A stretch of 64,000 nt of DNA from the NCBI GenBank assembly GCA_030278955.1, contig JAOANR010000005.1, forward strand, positions 2,399,431-2,463,430, read 5' to 3'. Position numbers and translations under genes: made by a program. The notes under the pieces are model-generated. The model was not told the DNA's origin. It made no database searches and worked only from the letters and a program-made list of their open reading frames with translations. The stretch is from Hygrophila difformis. Taxonomy: Eukaryota > Streptophyta > Magnoliopsida > Lamiales > Acanthaceae. Positions 10,981 to 20,889 of the stretch are shown one piece after another. Position 1 is the first letter of the stretch; each line of letters starts with the position of its first letter.

Positions 10981-11469
10981 ATGGCCATGGCCGGGCGTCG
11001 TGGGCACAGTTGCGGTCATGCTTTTCCTAGTGAACCCACTGGATGCAATTTGGAACAATATTACCGACACCGACACATCAGTCGTTTCAGAGACACGTCC
11101 AACAAAAAAGTTTGCTTACACTATGATCTATCGGTAATAATATATGCGGACCTTCCGGAAAATGTGTATTACATGGTTGTGGCGGTGACGGGCATCGTTG
11201 CATCACTGGGCATTTATATATTCTTGGTGAAGAGAGGATTTTTGCCTTTACTAAAGCGCAGGGTTTTCAAATGGAGTGCGATTTTCCTCATCATTGGGAC
11301 CATGTTGATCCCAATCGTACCATCTCCAGTGAACGAGTTTATTGGCTTCATGGTTCTCCTACTCATTCTAGTGGTGGTGTTGAATATTTGGTTCAAGAGT
11401 TTCATTTTGTTCTGGTGCTTTTGGCTTTCCCACAAAGTTTTAAGATTCTTATGTTGGCTTTCCAGGTGA
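10981..11469 (+). CDS. Small membrane protein, tandem copy B (frame-altered N-terminus)
   Basis: The terminal exon starts after the acceptor ATGTTGTAG at 10961, and the first ATG is at 10981. The frame gives 162 aa with hydrophobic segments near residues 55-76, 92-109 and 112-140, ending FWLSHKVLRFLCWLSR. The first 45 or so residues do not resemble copy A or C. Another frame across 10985-11105 gives GVVGTVAVMLFLVNPLDAIW and NNITDTDTSVVSE, which do match copy A. So one extra G near 10993 and a compensating loss near 11105 have recoded the first helix while leaving the rest intact. Its upstream exons are separated from it by the Helitron. It could be a recent pseudogene. Confidence 0.45.
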   Translation: MAMAGRRGHSCGHAFPSEPTGCNLEQYYRHRHISRFRDTSNKKVCLHYDLSVIIYADLPENVYYMVVAVTGIVASLGIYIFLVKRGFLPLLKRRVFKWSAIFLIIGTMLIPIVPSPVNEFIGFMVLLLILVVVLNIWFKSFILFWCFWLSHKVLRFLCWLSR

Positions 11470-11836
11470 GGAAAACATGAAACCTTAACGCATCATAAGG
11501 AAGTAGTTTCATCTGTTTTGTGTTTGTCAAGATTGTAATTCCTATTTTCTACTCATCAATTTGCTTGTGTTTATGGGTTTCTTGGGAATCTGTTTTCAGG
11601 GCTTTTCATTTGCCCTGTTTTCATTTTAGTATTTTACTACTACTCCTCCTGCTTCATTTTCTATAATATCGTATTGATTAACATAGTTGCGGGATGGATT
11701 AGGTTAATAAATTTTTTGTGAAATGATTTACGAAATCAAACATAATTATATGAGACTATTTTGTTTTTTTCCGTCAAGTGAGCAATACATGAGAACGTTA
11801 ACCAAGTCTACAAAACTTCCCCCGCCCCATTAAGGC

Positions 11837-12650
11837 TGTTAAAATCCCACATCGGTTATATGTTGGGTTATCCCCTGTTTATATGGACATTGGTCACTCT
11901 ACTTTATCACTAATTGGTTTTAGATTGAAGCCCTAGGTCCATCTTCTTTCTAACATGGTATCAAAGCCATGGTGCCCAGTTGGGTATATTTAGGGATGGC
12001 AATAGGTCGGGTCCAGCCGGACCCGTGGACCCGAATGAATTTAACAAAATACTCTAGACCACACCCAATACCCCACCCTACCCGACTCATAAATGCCCAA
12101 AATCAAATTTACACAATAACACTACTCAAGATAGTAACCCAATTATTTATAAGAAAGTAAGAAGCTAAAAACATCATAATATCACATTACTCAAATTTTT
12201 ACAAATTATACAAATTTATAGATAATATACGAGTAGCTACGGGCTAGTTCTCTTTCAAAGACTTAAATAAACATATAAAAATTAAGAATACTTCATGGTT
12301 GTGCATACTTAATAATACTCGGGTCGGGTTCATTGCTGGACCCAAGACCCGAACCGACCCGAGAAGAGCAATATGGACCCGACCCAAGCCCTGAAAATAA
12401 AGACCCGGCCCGAGCTAAACGGGTTGGGTCTGAGTCGGTTCTCGGGTCTACCGGGTTGAATTGTCATCCCTATGTATATATGTGATCCTGAATTTGAAAT
12501 TTGACTTCGAGATGGATATCATATTGAAGGCAGGGTGTTGGTATCCCACATCGAATGTGATTTGTTTCCTTTACTATCTTATATGGTTGTGAGCAACTCT
12601 ACCTATCACCAATTGATTTTATGTGAGCCTCCCATCCATGAATTTCGACA
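11837..12650 (+). mobile_element. TRIM (terminal-repeat retrotransposon in miniature), approximate right end
   Basis: The left terminal repeat, 11837-11955, begins TGTTAAAATCCCACATCGG and ends CTTTCTAACA. TGGTATCAAAGCCATGG at 11956-11972 is a primer-binding site complementary to initiator tRNA-Met. A second repeat begins at 12536 with TGTTGGTATCCCACATCG after the purine tract GAAGGCAGGG, and shares ACTCTAC, TATCACCAATTG and TTTTA blocks with the first. The right edge is unclear. Copy B's own upstream region (about 2150-2240) has no such element between equivalent flanks (ACTAAGGC and ATAAGAACC), so it is a paralogous empty site. No coding capacity is present, as is normal for TRIMs. Confidence 0.65.
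11991..12472. mobile_element. hAT-type MITE nested in the TRIM
   Basis: The inverted ends are TAGGGATGGCAAT (11991) and ATTGTCATCCCTA (ending 12472). The flanks GGTATATT and TGTATATA are an imperfect 8-bp target duplication. The inside carries GGGTCGGGT/CCCGACCC-rich arms typical of this plant MITE type. Confidence 0.7.
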
Positions 12651-12837
12651 GACAAACGAAAAGCAAAAGCCTTATTTGGGGATCAAGTATCAAGCATGCG
12701 TGTACTTAATTGATAAGAACCCATTGATGTTTCCAAAGCAATTACTATATTCTTTAGCATTCAATCAACATCTTTTCTGATGTCATACTAATTGGCCCTA
12801 ATCTAGGGCAACTTTAATTTTCTAACAATACTATACT

Positions 12838-12876
12838 TCACCAGTTTGGGGCTCTTGATTTGGCTTTTATGGACAG
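12838..12876 (+). other. Putative leader exon of tandem gene copy C
   Basis: CACCAGTTTGGGGCTC through TTATGGACAG, followed by a GTTAAT donor, matches 2360-2405 of copy B. Confidence 0.35.
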
Positions 12877-12954
12877 GTTAATGTGTGTATCTAATATGTA
12901 TCTTTTTTATTTTTTCTGTTTGTGTTTTTTTGCAATGTCACATTCACCCTATAG

Positions 12955-13131
12955 GATGGGCTGTGGACGATGAATACGAAGTACTACTAATGAATACTTA
13001 CGATTCTAGCCTTCAAGGCGCCCCTTGTCTGAATCAGAATACGCACACACAGCCATTTCGCAATTTCACAGCAGCGACAGGCTGCGGCTGAGTTGCCATT
13101 GTCGGGAGACTACGGCTAAAAACACTTGTAG
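12955..13131 (+). pseudogene. Exon-like block of tandem gene copy C
   Basis: The block follows a CCCTATAG acceptor and ends at an AG/GTATGT donor. It reads GWAVDDEYEVLLMNTYDSSL and QG, parallel to copy B, then a small length change near GGCGCCCC shifts the frame and a TGA follows. Conservation of the DDEY...YDSSLQG reading between B and C is the reason to suspect former coding. Confidence 0.4.
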
Positions 13132-13502
13132 GTATGTTACATCTGTGTATTTAATTTGGCATTTTGTTGAGTAGTTGTGAATTTTCTAAACCTAATTAAT
13201 GAATTAGGCATATCTCACAAGTCATGGAAACTAATGAATTTCTCATATGTTTTTCCTTGGATACATGATTTGCAAAACCAAAAAGCAATCACAAATTCTG
13301 AATTTCTGATGATCAGTTTATATCTTCCTATCGGACAGACTTGTGTAAAACCCTTGTGTTTCTTGTGTTTTGTATTCCTAAAGGTTTCGACTTTAGAGTG
13401 TTATAAATTGGACAAAATTAAATGTCTTGAGTCACAATGTTGCGAATAAATCTGAACCAGCAAAATTTGTGAAAATGTTGTAGTGTGGTGCTGCATAAGA
13501 AC

Positions 13503-13919
13503 ATGGGCAGGGCCGGCGTCTTGGGCACAGTTGTGGTGATGCTCATCCTAGTGGTGTGGGCATTTGGAGCAGCAGCTGGAGTCAAGAGAAAAAGAAAAGT
13601 TTGCTTACAGTACTATGGTCAATCGGAAATAAAAAAGCATCGGGGAAATCTGTATTACAAGCTGGTTGTGGCATTGACGGGCATGGTTGCATCACTGGCC
13701 ATTATATTCTTGATGAAGACCGGATTGTTGCCTTTCACAATTGCACCGTCTCCAGTGAATGATGGGTTTATTCGCTCCATGGTTCTCCGACTCATTCTAA
13801 TGGTCGTGTCGAATATTTTGTTGAAGAGTTTCATTTTGTTCTTGCTTTCCGACAAAGTTGTAAGTTTCTTATGTTGGCTTGACAAAGTTGTAAGATTCTT
13901 AAGTAAGCTTCTCAGGTGA
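13503..13919 (+). CDS. Small membrane protein, tandem copy C (shortened)
   Basis: The terminal exon follows a TGTTGTAG acceptor at 13483. The first ATG at 13503 gives 138 aa. The first helix (about 4-21, VLGTVVVMLILVVWAFGAAAG) is preserved relative to copy A, but the NP...IWNNLTD loop is missing. The helix corresponding to residues 118-136 of copy A is also lost, with TGLLPF joined directly to TIAPSPVND. The end is expanded by a near-repeat, DKVVSFLCWL then DKVVRFLSKLLR. It may make a three-helix product or be decaying. No known family is recognised. Confidence 0.45.
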   Translation: MGRAGVLGTVVVMLILVVWAFGAAAGVKRKRKVCLQYYGQSEIKKHRGNLYYKLVVALTGMVASLAIIFLMKTGLLPFTIAPSPVNDGFIRSMVLRLILMVVSNILLKSFILFLLSDKVVSFLCWLDKVVRFLSKLLR

Positions 13920-14119
13920 GAAAAACATGAAACCTAAACGTATCGTATTTGGCATTTGATCGGATTTGTGGCTTTTAGGTCGTGGATTTTTTTTAGTTTT
14001 TCTCAAGATTGTAATTTCTATGTTCTATTCATTCTAACTTTGCTTGTTTTGTGGGTTTTTTGGGAATATGTTTTCAGGGCTTTTCATTTGCCCTATTTTC
14101 ATTTTACTACTCTTAGTTG

Positions 14120-14339
14120 GGAAGGGGTTGTGTGCATGCGGTTGCACATGCAGCCCCTTGGTTTGTGATGCGTGAGTTGTGTTATGTGATAGAAAAATGG
14201 TGTATTTTCTGTGATGAGAGAGCTGTGTTGTGTGATGCCAAAAATGTGATTGGAGAGAGTGTGTTTTGTGATGTGGAGTGTCTATTTTGTGGTGTCTGTA
14301 CCTACATGTCTTGAAAGGGGTTGTACCGTAACCGGATTG
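14120..14339. mobile_element. 220-bp insertion in the 3' region of copy C
   Basis: The segment lies between two direct copies of CTCTTAGTTG (14110-14119 and 14340-14349), a 9-10 bp target duplication as made by Mutator-like elements. It begins with a strong hairpin: AAGGGGTTG pairs with CAGCCCCTT, and TGTGCA with TGCACA. Copies A and B lack it. Clear long terminal inverted repeats are not seen, so the class is uncertain. Confidence 0.5.
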
Positions 14340-14429
14340 CTCTTAGTTGCTTCACTTTCAATAATGTCAGTATTGAACATTGTTGTCCATCTCTTCATCT
14401 CTAACATCATCAGCAATAATCAATCATAG

Positions 14430-15190
14430 AAAAGAAAAATAAACACTTGACTTCTCTTAACACTATAAAAATGATACTTCATTTAGCCCATTTTATGTCA
14501 AAGAATGGCCTGAAAAAGGTTTAAGAAATGCTGTCTAAGGCCCCCATGGACCTATGAATGTGTCTCGCGGACTGTTGAATGCTCCCGTGGAGCAGCCCAC
14601 CAAAAGGGAAAGTGTCCCCCGAACCGACCCGCGGACCATATACTTGAAGGATCTCGTATCCCGCGGGACCCCGATGAGATGTCCTGGCCGCAAGATTTTG
14701 AAGTCTGGTAGTTGCAACAGCCAAGAGATGCATCTCTCTGCAAGGAACACACCATTTCGAGAATAGACACATCAGTCCCAGTAATTGCATGCAACCCTTC
14801 TAAATGGACACAACCATTCACCACACCCCTCACACATCTACAAATAGGACCATATTCATTTATAAACAACACACAACATCAATCATATATAAATCTACTT
14901 TCTTCATTTAATTACAATGTCTCTCTATTTACTTATCTTTACTGCCTTCGTTACCGCTTACTTAGAAATATAAAAGTCCTTAAACCATTTAATGCCAAAC
15001 AAAGCTACCGATCCATCCAAGGCAAATCAAAACCTTTGATTTCGCTCAAGGCACGAGATTATCCTAGTCCCGCCTTCTCCTTCTCAAGCACCTACTAAAA
15101 ATTGCGTAGTTATTCCCCGAATAACAACTTCTAACCAACATGAATCATGCCAACAGTGGCATCACCTCATCAGTAATTCCATATAGGCAT
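14430..15190. other. Intergenic stretch with a GC-rich patch, no gene recognised
   Basis: Bases 14520-14720 are unusually GC-rich for this neighbourhood and are open in several frames on the minus strand, but none of these products shows a known domain. The stretch around 14820-14900 has a TATAAACAAC-like AT core followed by CA-rich sequence that looks promoter-like. A fragment of a larger element is possible but not shown. Confidence 0.3.
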
Positions 15191-15191
15191 A

Positions 15192-15501
15192 TACTCCCTC
15201 CGTCCCAGGTAAGACGTCTCGTTTGACTTTTTGACACTGTTCATTGTTCAACTTCGACTTAAATATTATTGTCAATATATATATTTGGAAAAAATAATCG
15301 AGTTTGGTCTAGTTAGATTCGTCTAATCGTATAGTTTTATAATATATATTTTACATAATTTTTACTTGAATATATTTTGAGATATTAACGATTAAAAAAA
15401 TGCATTGGATTCGTCTAATCGTATAGTTTTTTTTCATAAAAAAATGCATTGGATTGTGTGAAGAAGTCAAACAGGACATCTTAGTTGGGACAGATGGAGT
15501 A
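15192..15501. mobile_element. Stowaway-like MITE (TACTCCCTCCGTCCC family), copy 1
   Basis: The ends are TACTCCCTCCGTCCC and GGGACAGATGGAGTA. The internal signature is AGATTCGTCTAATCGTATAG (here partly duplicated), which recurs in the other copies of this family in the window. Confidence 0.8.
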
Positions 15502-15677
15502 CAATACAAATACACCCTTGTATAAAATTTTATTATTTATATATATCAAATAGATGGGTAATTGTTTGAATTGTTCCAAAATGGGAGGGCAAATAAAATA
15601 TATTTAATAATAGGGAATGTCAACTTATTATTAACGAAATACTGTACAATAGAAACATCAACTAATCAAGTACTACT

Positions 15678-15894
15678 GAAATTTTTTATCCGTGGGGCAA
15701 AATCTGTGGAATTTTTTACTACTTGGGCGTTTCCTCCGGATGACGTTCGGCTGTTCTTGGCGGCTAACTTGGTGGGGTTTTTTTTATCCTCGTTTCTAAT
15801 TTATTCTATTTTTTCTGTTGCTTTATTCCCCTCTTTCTCTCCATGTTTCTATAGGTTTTTTTTAATTTTCTCTCCATCACAAAAAAAAAAAAAA
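15678..15894 (+). mobile_element. Severely 5'-truncated LINE 3' end
   Basis: The insert ends in A15 and is flanked by AGTACTACT at 15669-15677 and 15895-15903. Its start reads FFTTWAFPPDDV, the same C-terminal wording as in the LINE at 54497-55686, so both belong to one LINE family. Only the last residues of ORF2 and the 3' untranslated region remain. Confidence 0.8.
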
Positions 15895-16254
15895 AGTACT
15901 ACTAGCTAGTAATAGTATTCAGAAAGATCATATTGATTTGTATGTATCCAAAAAAGGAGAGATATGTGATATGTGATATGTGAAACGCATTGAATGGGCT
16001 TCCCAACTCGGCTTAGTCCCCTACGAAGCCCAGTCAGAAGATATTATCTTCAAGTTGCCTCATTGTTTTGTTTACTTTTTTAAATCATTATTTAAATATA
16101 TAAAAGTATACTTCTTTGTATCATAAATTACAAAAGTACAAATAAAACAAGAGAAATCACAGCAGGAACTTGCCAACTAATTTTTTGCAATTAATCTAAC
16201 TTTAAAAGTCTTTACACTCGCATATGTGCGTGATGCTCATCTTGACATAATTTA

Positions 16255-16516
16255 TACTCCCTCCGTCCCATTTAAGATGTCTTATTTGATTTCTGCACAC
16301 AATCTCATACACTTTTTAAATCGATCATATCTCAAAATATATATAAGTATAAATTATGTAAAATATATATTCTAAAACTACACGATTAGACGAATCTAAC
16401 AAGATCGAACTCGACTATTTTTTTTCAAATATTTACTTGCAATAATATTGAGTCAGTTAAACAATTAACAATGCCAAAAAATCAAACAGGACGTCTGAAG
16501 TGGGACGGAGGGAGTA
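16255..16516. mobile_element. Stowaway-like MITE, copy 2
   Basis: The ends are TACTCCCTCCGTCCC and GGGACGGAGGGAGTA, with internal CACGATTAGACGAATCTAAC on the plus strand, i.e. opposite orientation to copy 1. Confidence 0.85.
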
Positions 16517-16784
16517 GTATATATATATATAAATATACAAATAAATATTAAATAATTGAAAACTAAAAGGTCTATTTAATTAAATACTAGTAGTATAATT
16601 TGGTATAACGGCGGCCGACAATAGTGTTAGAAACACACAGATTTGGGTTACAGGGTGGCTTGAGGTTCCTCTATTTCATCCTAATAATTAATAAGATTAT
16701 TCAATTTCAATCAGCGCAGCTAACTAGAAACAAAGGGAAGAACTCAGAAATATCCTTTATCCTTATTGTTAGAAAGATGATAAA

Positions 16785-17120
16785 TATGAATTTCAAACTC
16801 CAAATTAATCGGTGATAGGTGTAATAGTACATGTCCATATAAACAGAATAACATCTCCAATATATAAACAATGTAGGACATTGTACCATTGCTCCTCGAT
16901 CGAGATGATATTTATCTCGAAAATAAGGTGGAGGGTTGCATTAACATATAAGCGGTGTGAGATGTTGTAACACCCTGAGATATATATCCAAATGGATACC
17001 CACGCCTCAGACTCTTATACGAAGTACGTTAAAAAGATAATGCATATGAGGTTCCAATCCAAAATCAATTGGTGATAGGTGGAGTAGCTCAGGTCTATAT
17101 ACACAATGTGGCATCCCAAC
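16785..17120 (-). mobile_element. TRIM-like element related to the one at 11837
   Basis: Two segments, near 16795-16875 and 17055-17120, read on the minus strand as TGTTGGGATGCCACATTG and CACCTATCACCAATTGATTT. They match the terminal repeats of the TRIM at 11837-12650. The short internal part holds no frame. Exact ends and a target duplication could not be fixed. Confidence 0.4.
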
Positions 17121-17860
17121 ATACCTTATGTCCATGATTCCTATTCTTTATTTCTTTTATTAATTAGATTAGATTTTGTTATTGTTATTCACACAAAACG
17201 ATTTTTTGGGTCGTGAACATTGAATGTTTGAATCCATATAGAGATACAATTAACCTAAGTTAGGTTGGATCATAACCTTCTTTATATTTCCATGTAAAGA
17301 AATGACAGTGATTTGGAAGAATGAGTTTACATTGTCCAAAACTCCAAATTAAACCTAACATGGAAGGCATTGAGAGGGACATACACAAAGGCAAGACAAA
17401 TTTTATACCCCCATAAAGGGATGTTTCCAATAAAACGTTCCAACAACAAGAAAACCCAAATAAAACAAAGGGATTTTCCTTAATTGAGAGTGGATTCCAG
17501 CATTGTTTAAAATGTTGTGATGCTGATCCAATTACAGCATGTAAATAAACAATATTATTGAGATATGTCATATGTGTGGTTTGCATAAGACATGTCACAT
17601 TGAAATTATTAAATGATGATACTACTACAAGTCTACAATGCAAGTAAAAAACGCAACATCTTTTACATGACATCATCAAATTGCTTGCTGCTAAAAGTTG
17701 GTCAAATTCGTGTAGTTACAGACCAACTAATTAAAATCTTACGACATCGTTGTGAAGATTTTTACAACAAAGCCTATTCCTTTACTAATTATATCCCCAT
17801 TAGCTACAAGGAAGAAAAGAAAAGAAAAAAGAATAGGGCTGTAGAAAATTAAAGGCGAAT
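17121..17860. other. Intergenic stretch, no gene supported
   Basis: A 139-codon frame is open on the minus strand (17260-17679), but its product is cysteine- and hydrophobic-rich without a motif, and it has no paralogue or splice pattern to support it. Confidence 0.3.
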
Positions 17861-17867
17861 TTAATTA

Positions 17868-17868
17868 A

Positions 17869-17899
<31 letters not shown>

Positions 17900-17900
17900 T
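17868..17900. repeat. (ATT)n microsatellite
   Basis: About ten ATT triplets in a row. Confidence 0.9.
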
Positions 17901-17989
17901 AACATGCATCACTTGAAGTTTGAAAAAAAAAATGTGTAGCCTCCACACCCTTTGCAGATGCTGTTACTAATATTTACCAAAAAATGTTT

Positions 17990-18103
17990 TTTTTTTGTTA
18001 ATGATTGACACTCATGTGTCGGCAAAGATGTGTGGGAATCGAACCCCAACATAAGGTTGGAAGCCAGGGAAAATGACCACTAAGCCAAGTTCTCATTGTC
18101 ATA
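17990..18103 (-). mobile_element. tRNA-derived SINE, short form
   Basis: Read on the minus strand it has a box A-like TGGCTTAGTGGTC and box B-like GGTTCGATTCC (pol III internal promoter), then CACATCTTTGCCGACACATG and a T-rich/A-rich tail. It is flanked by ATTTACCAAAAAATGTTT (17972-17989) and ATTTACCAAAGAATGTTT (18104-18121), an 18-bp target duplication with one mismatch. Confidence 0.85.
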
Positions 18104-18469
18104 ATTTACCAAAGAATGTTTGAAAGAAAAAAAAAAAGAAAAAAAAAAAAAAAGAACCGTATGAGATACAAAAAAAAAAAATTGAATGTGTGTCCAGCAA
18201 CAACAGTGAAGAGGGGGACAAAACAATACTATTAGTTATAGGCTTTTCCATAATTAATTCTTAAATAAATCAAATTGTGAATTTTTGCGGAACTATCATG
18301 AATTTCTCAATAATACGAATTGATTGATTTAAAATTGGAAATGAAAACAGCAATCACTACAAATTTTTGGGAAAAACTAATGTTTGTTTAAATTAACTAT
18401 AAATTTTGTGCATGAAAAAATTGAATGAGAAGATTAATGGAGAGTTATGTTAGACAGATAATTAAGTAA

Positions 18470-18730
18470 TACTTCCTCCGTCTCGTTTTAATTGTCACAT
18501 TTGAATTTTTGGCACTATTCACTATTTAAATTTGACTCAAATTTTTATAATTGTTATGCAAGAAAAACTATAATCAAGTGAGATCTTGTTAGATTCGTCT
18601 AATCTTAAAGTTTTAGAATATCAAATTTTTATAATTTTTTATCGTACACAGTTTGAATTATTAACTGTTAAAATGTGTATCCGCATGCGTGCCGGTGGGT
18701 CCGCAGCAAAAATAGTGAGACGGAGAAGTA
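18470..18730. mobile_element. Stowaway-like MITE, copy 3
   Basis: The ends are TACTTCCTCCGTCTC and GAGACGGAGAAGTA, with the internal signature GTTAGATTCGTCTAATCTTA. Confidence 0.8.
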
Positions 18731-18901
18731 CTATTATAGTAAAAATAAAATTTAAAAATAAATTTGGCACTCTGAGCCCCGGGCGCCTTCAAACTATTTT
18801 AGAGACAAAAAATTATATAAAAAAAGAGATAATAACTAAAATAGGCCATCAGAAGGAGGTCATTCCACTTTTAGGCCACGATATTTTAATTTTGGAAAAT
18901 T

Positions 18902-19125
18902 AGAGCTGTCAAAATGTGCTTGGCTTGTTGGGCCAGCCCGCCCCCGCCTCCCAAAAAGGTGGGTTGGGCTGAATAAATATAGACTCGTTTAGAAGCGGGC
19001 CTAAATGAGCTCAACCCGCCTCCACTTCTTTTTCTTGTTCAAATATTTTTATTTCATTTCAATTTTAAAAATAATTAAATATTAATCGCCAAACCTACCA
19101 ATCGCATCACACTAATCAATAAATA
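18902..19125. mobile_element. Fragment of a hAT-type MITE with GGGCC arms
   Basis: AGAGCTGTCAAAATGTGCTT at 18902 followed by TTGGGCCAGCCCGCC resembles the left end of the same MITE type as at 54052. The right end has not been found, and the next MITE begins within it. Confidence 0.4.
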
Positions 19126-19388
19126 TACTTCCTCCGTTCTCAAATGTTTACTACATTTGGTTTTAAGGCACTATTCACGCATGCACTTTGATTTAAAGTT
19201 GTATCATAGTTATACAAGTTAAAATATAGTCAAAGGGATCTTGTTAGAGTCGTCTCGTCATGTAGTTTTTAAATATCGAACTTTTAGAATTTTTACATTT
19301 CCCGAACTTGAGTTATTATTGATTCAAAATGTGCATTGGACTGTGTGCGCAGTGGGTCCGTAAGAAATATTTGAGAACGGGGGAAGTA
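19126..19388. mobile_element. Stowaway-like MITE, copy 4
   Basis: The ends are TACTTCCTCCGTTCTC and GAGAACGGGGGAAGTA. The internal GTTAGAGTCGTCTCGTCATG signature matches the family. Confidence 0.8.
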
Positions 19389-19559
19389 TTAAACTTTCAA
19401 ACACACTACCATTAATAAATTCAATCCAACCTACAATCACATATCAGTAAATCATACATAAATAAATAAAGTAAAATTGTAAACTCATTACAATCACATT
19501 ATATAAATTCTTAAGTTACTTTTTTAAAACACTAATATATCCATGCATTTAATATTCAT

Positions 19560-19921
19560 TACTCCCTCCGTCCCACTTGAAGTGGCTCAAAACTTTTGGG
19601 CACGGTATTTTATGTGGAGATAATTAGTATATGATGTAGGGGTAGGTTAGTGTTTAAAGTAAGGGTAAATTAGGAATTGGTGTGATGTGATTGTAATGAG
19701 TTTGAATTTTTTTATTAATTTATTTATGTATGATGTGATGGTTGTGAGTTTGAATTTATTAATGGTAGTGGATTTGAAATTATAATATATTTATTTATTG
19801 ATATGATGTGATGGGTACGTTGGTGATTAAATATTTAATTATTTCCTAAAAAAAAATGGGACAAAGTATTGGGACGGACGAAAAAGGAAAGTGAGACACT
19901 TCAAATGGGACAGAGGAAGTA
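19560..19921. mobile_element. Stowaway-like MITE, copy 5 (divergent interior)
   Basis: The ends extend further than in other copies: TACTCCCTCCGTCCCACTTG and, read inward from 19921, TACTTCCTCTGTCCCATTTG. The interior lacks the GATTCGTCT signature, so it is a different subfamily using the same terminus. Confidence 0.8.
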
Positions 19922-20889
19922 TATTATCCCTACATAAAGTATCGCGTCCGAAAATGTTGGATAATAAAACATGTTTATTTTTTACTGAAAAAAGGCTAAT
20001 ATAGTCCCTTTTTTTTCACAAAAAAGCCAAATCAGTCCTTTTTTAATTTTTTGGTCCAATTGGTCCGCTACATATACTAATTACGTCCCAATCGGTCCCC
20101 ACCCACTAATTTTGCCCTAGTTACATATTTTTCGCCAAATCAGTCCTTTTTTGTTCCAAAAATCTAAATTAGTCCGTTATTAATATTTGCCCCTTTTCAT
20201 GCAGTCCTATGCACATTTCAAACCACTAATAACTCAAATTCGATATAAGTAAAAAATTCTAAAATTTTGATATTTATAAACTACACGATGAGACGAATCT
20301 AACAAGATTCTACTTGGCTCATTTTAACTTGTATATCTATATTTAAACCTTAAGTCAAAACAAGTGTGTGGACATTGGCAAATTAGATAATGTAGTTTTT
20401 TAAAAAATGGATGGAGTATATCGCAATTGGTCTTCATTTTATAGAGAAACACCAAAAAAAAACCTAACTTTAACAGAAAATCTACCGCGATACCTGCTGA
20501 CCAGAATTCCGATGGAATCAAGCGAAGGTACTATCAAATCCGATGCGAGAATGGGTTTCGCATATAGAAGGGAGTCGCACATAATGATGTTCTTGGAAAA
20601 CGTAGGTCAAGCGACTCACTCATCTGTTGGAAACCCGTTCTCGCATTGAATTGGGCAGTACCTTCGCTGGATGCCATCGAAATTCTAGTTATCAGCTACA
20701 GGGGTGGATTTTCTTTTAGAGTTCGGTGGTTTTTGGTGTTTCTCCATAAAATGAAGACTAATTGCGATATACTCCCTCAATTTTCTTTAATAACCACATT
20801 GTCTAATTTGCTATTATTCATCCTACATTTAATGTAGTGTCTCCATTTTGTTAGTCATTATTGTTGACCAAAAACTTCTGTTTTCTCTC

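Noticed and set aside
17260..17679. 139-codon minus-strand frame as a gene
   Set aside because: No motif, no splice structure, no paralogue in the window, and composition like the surroundings.
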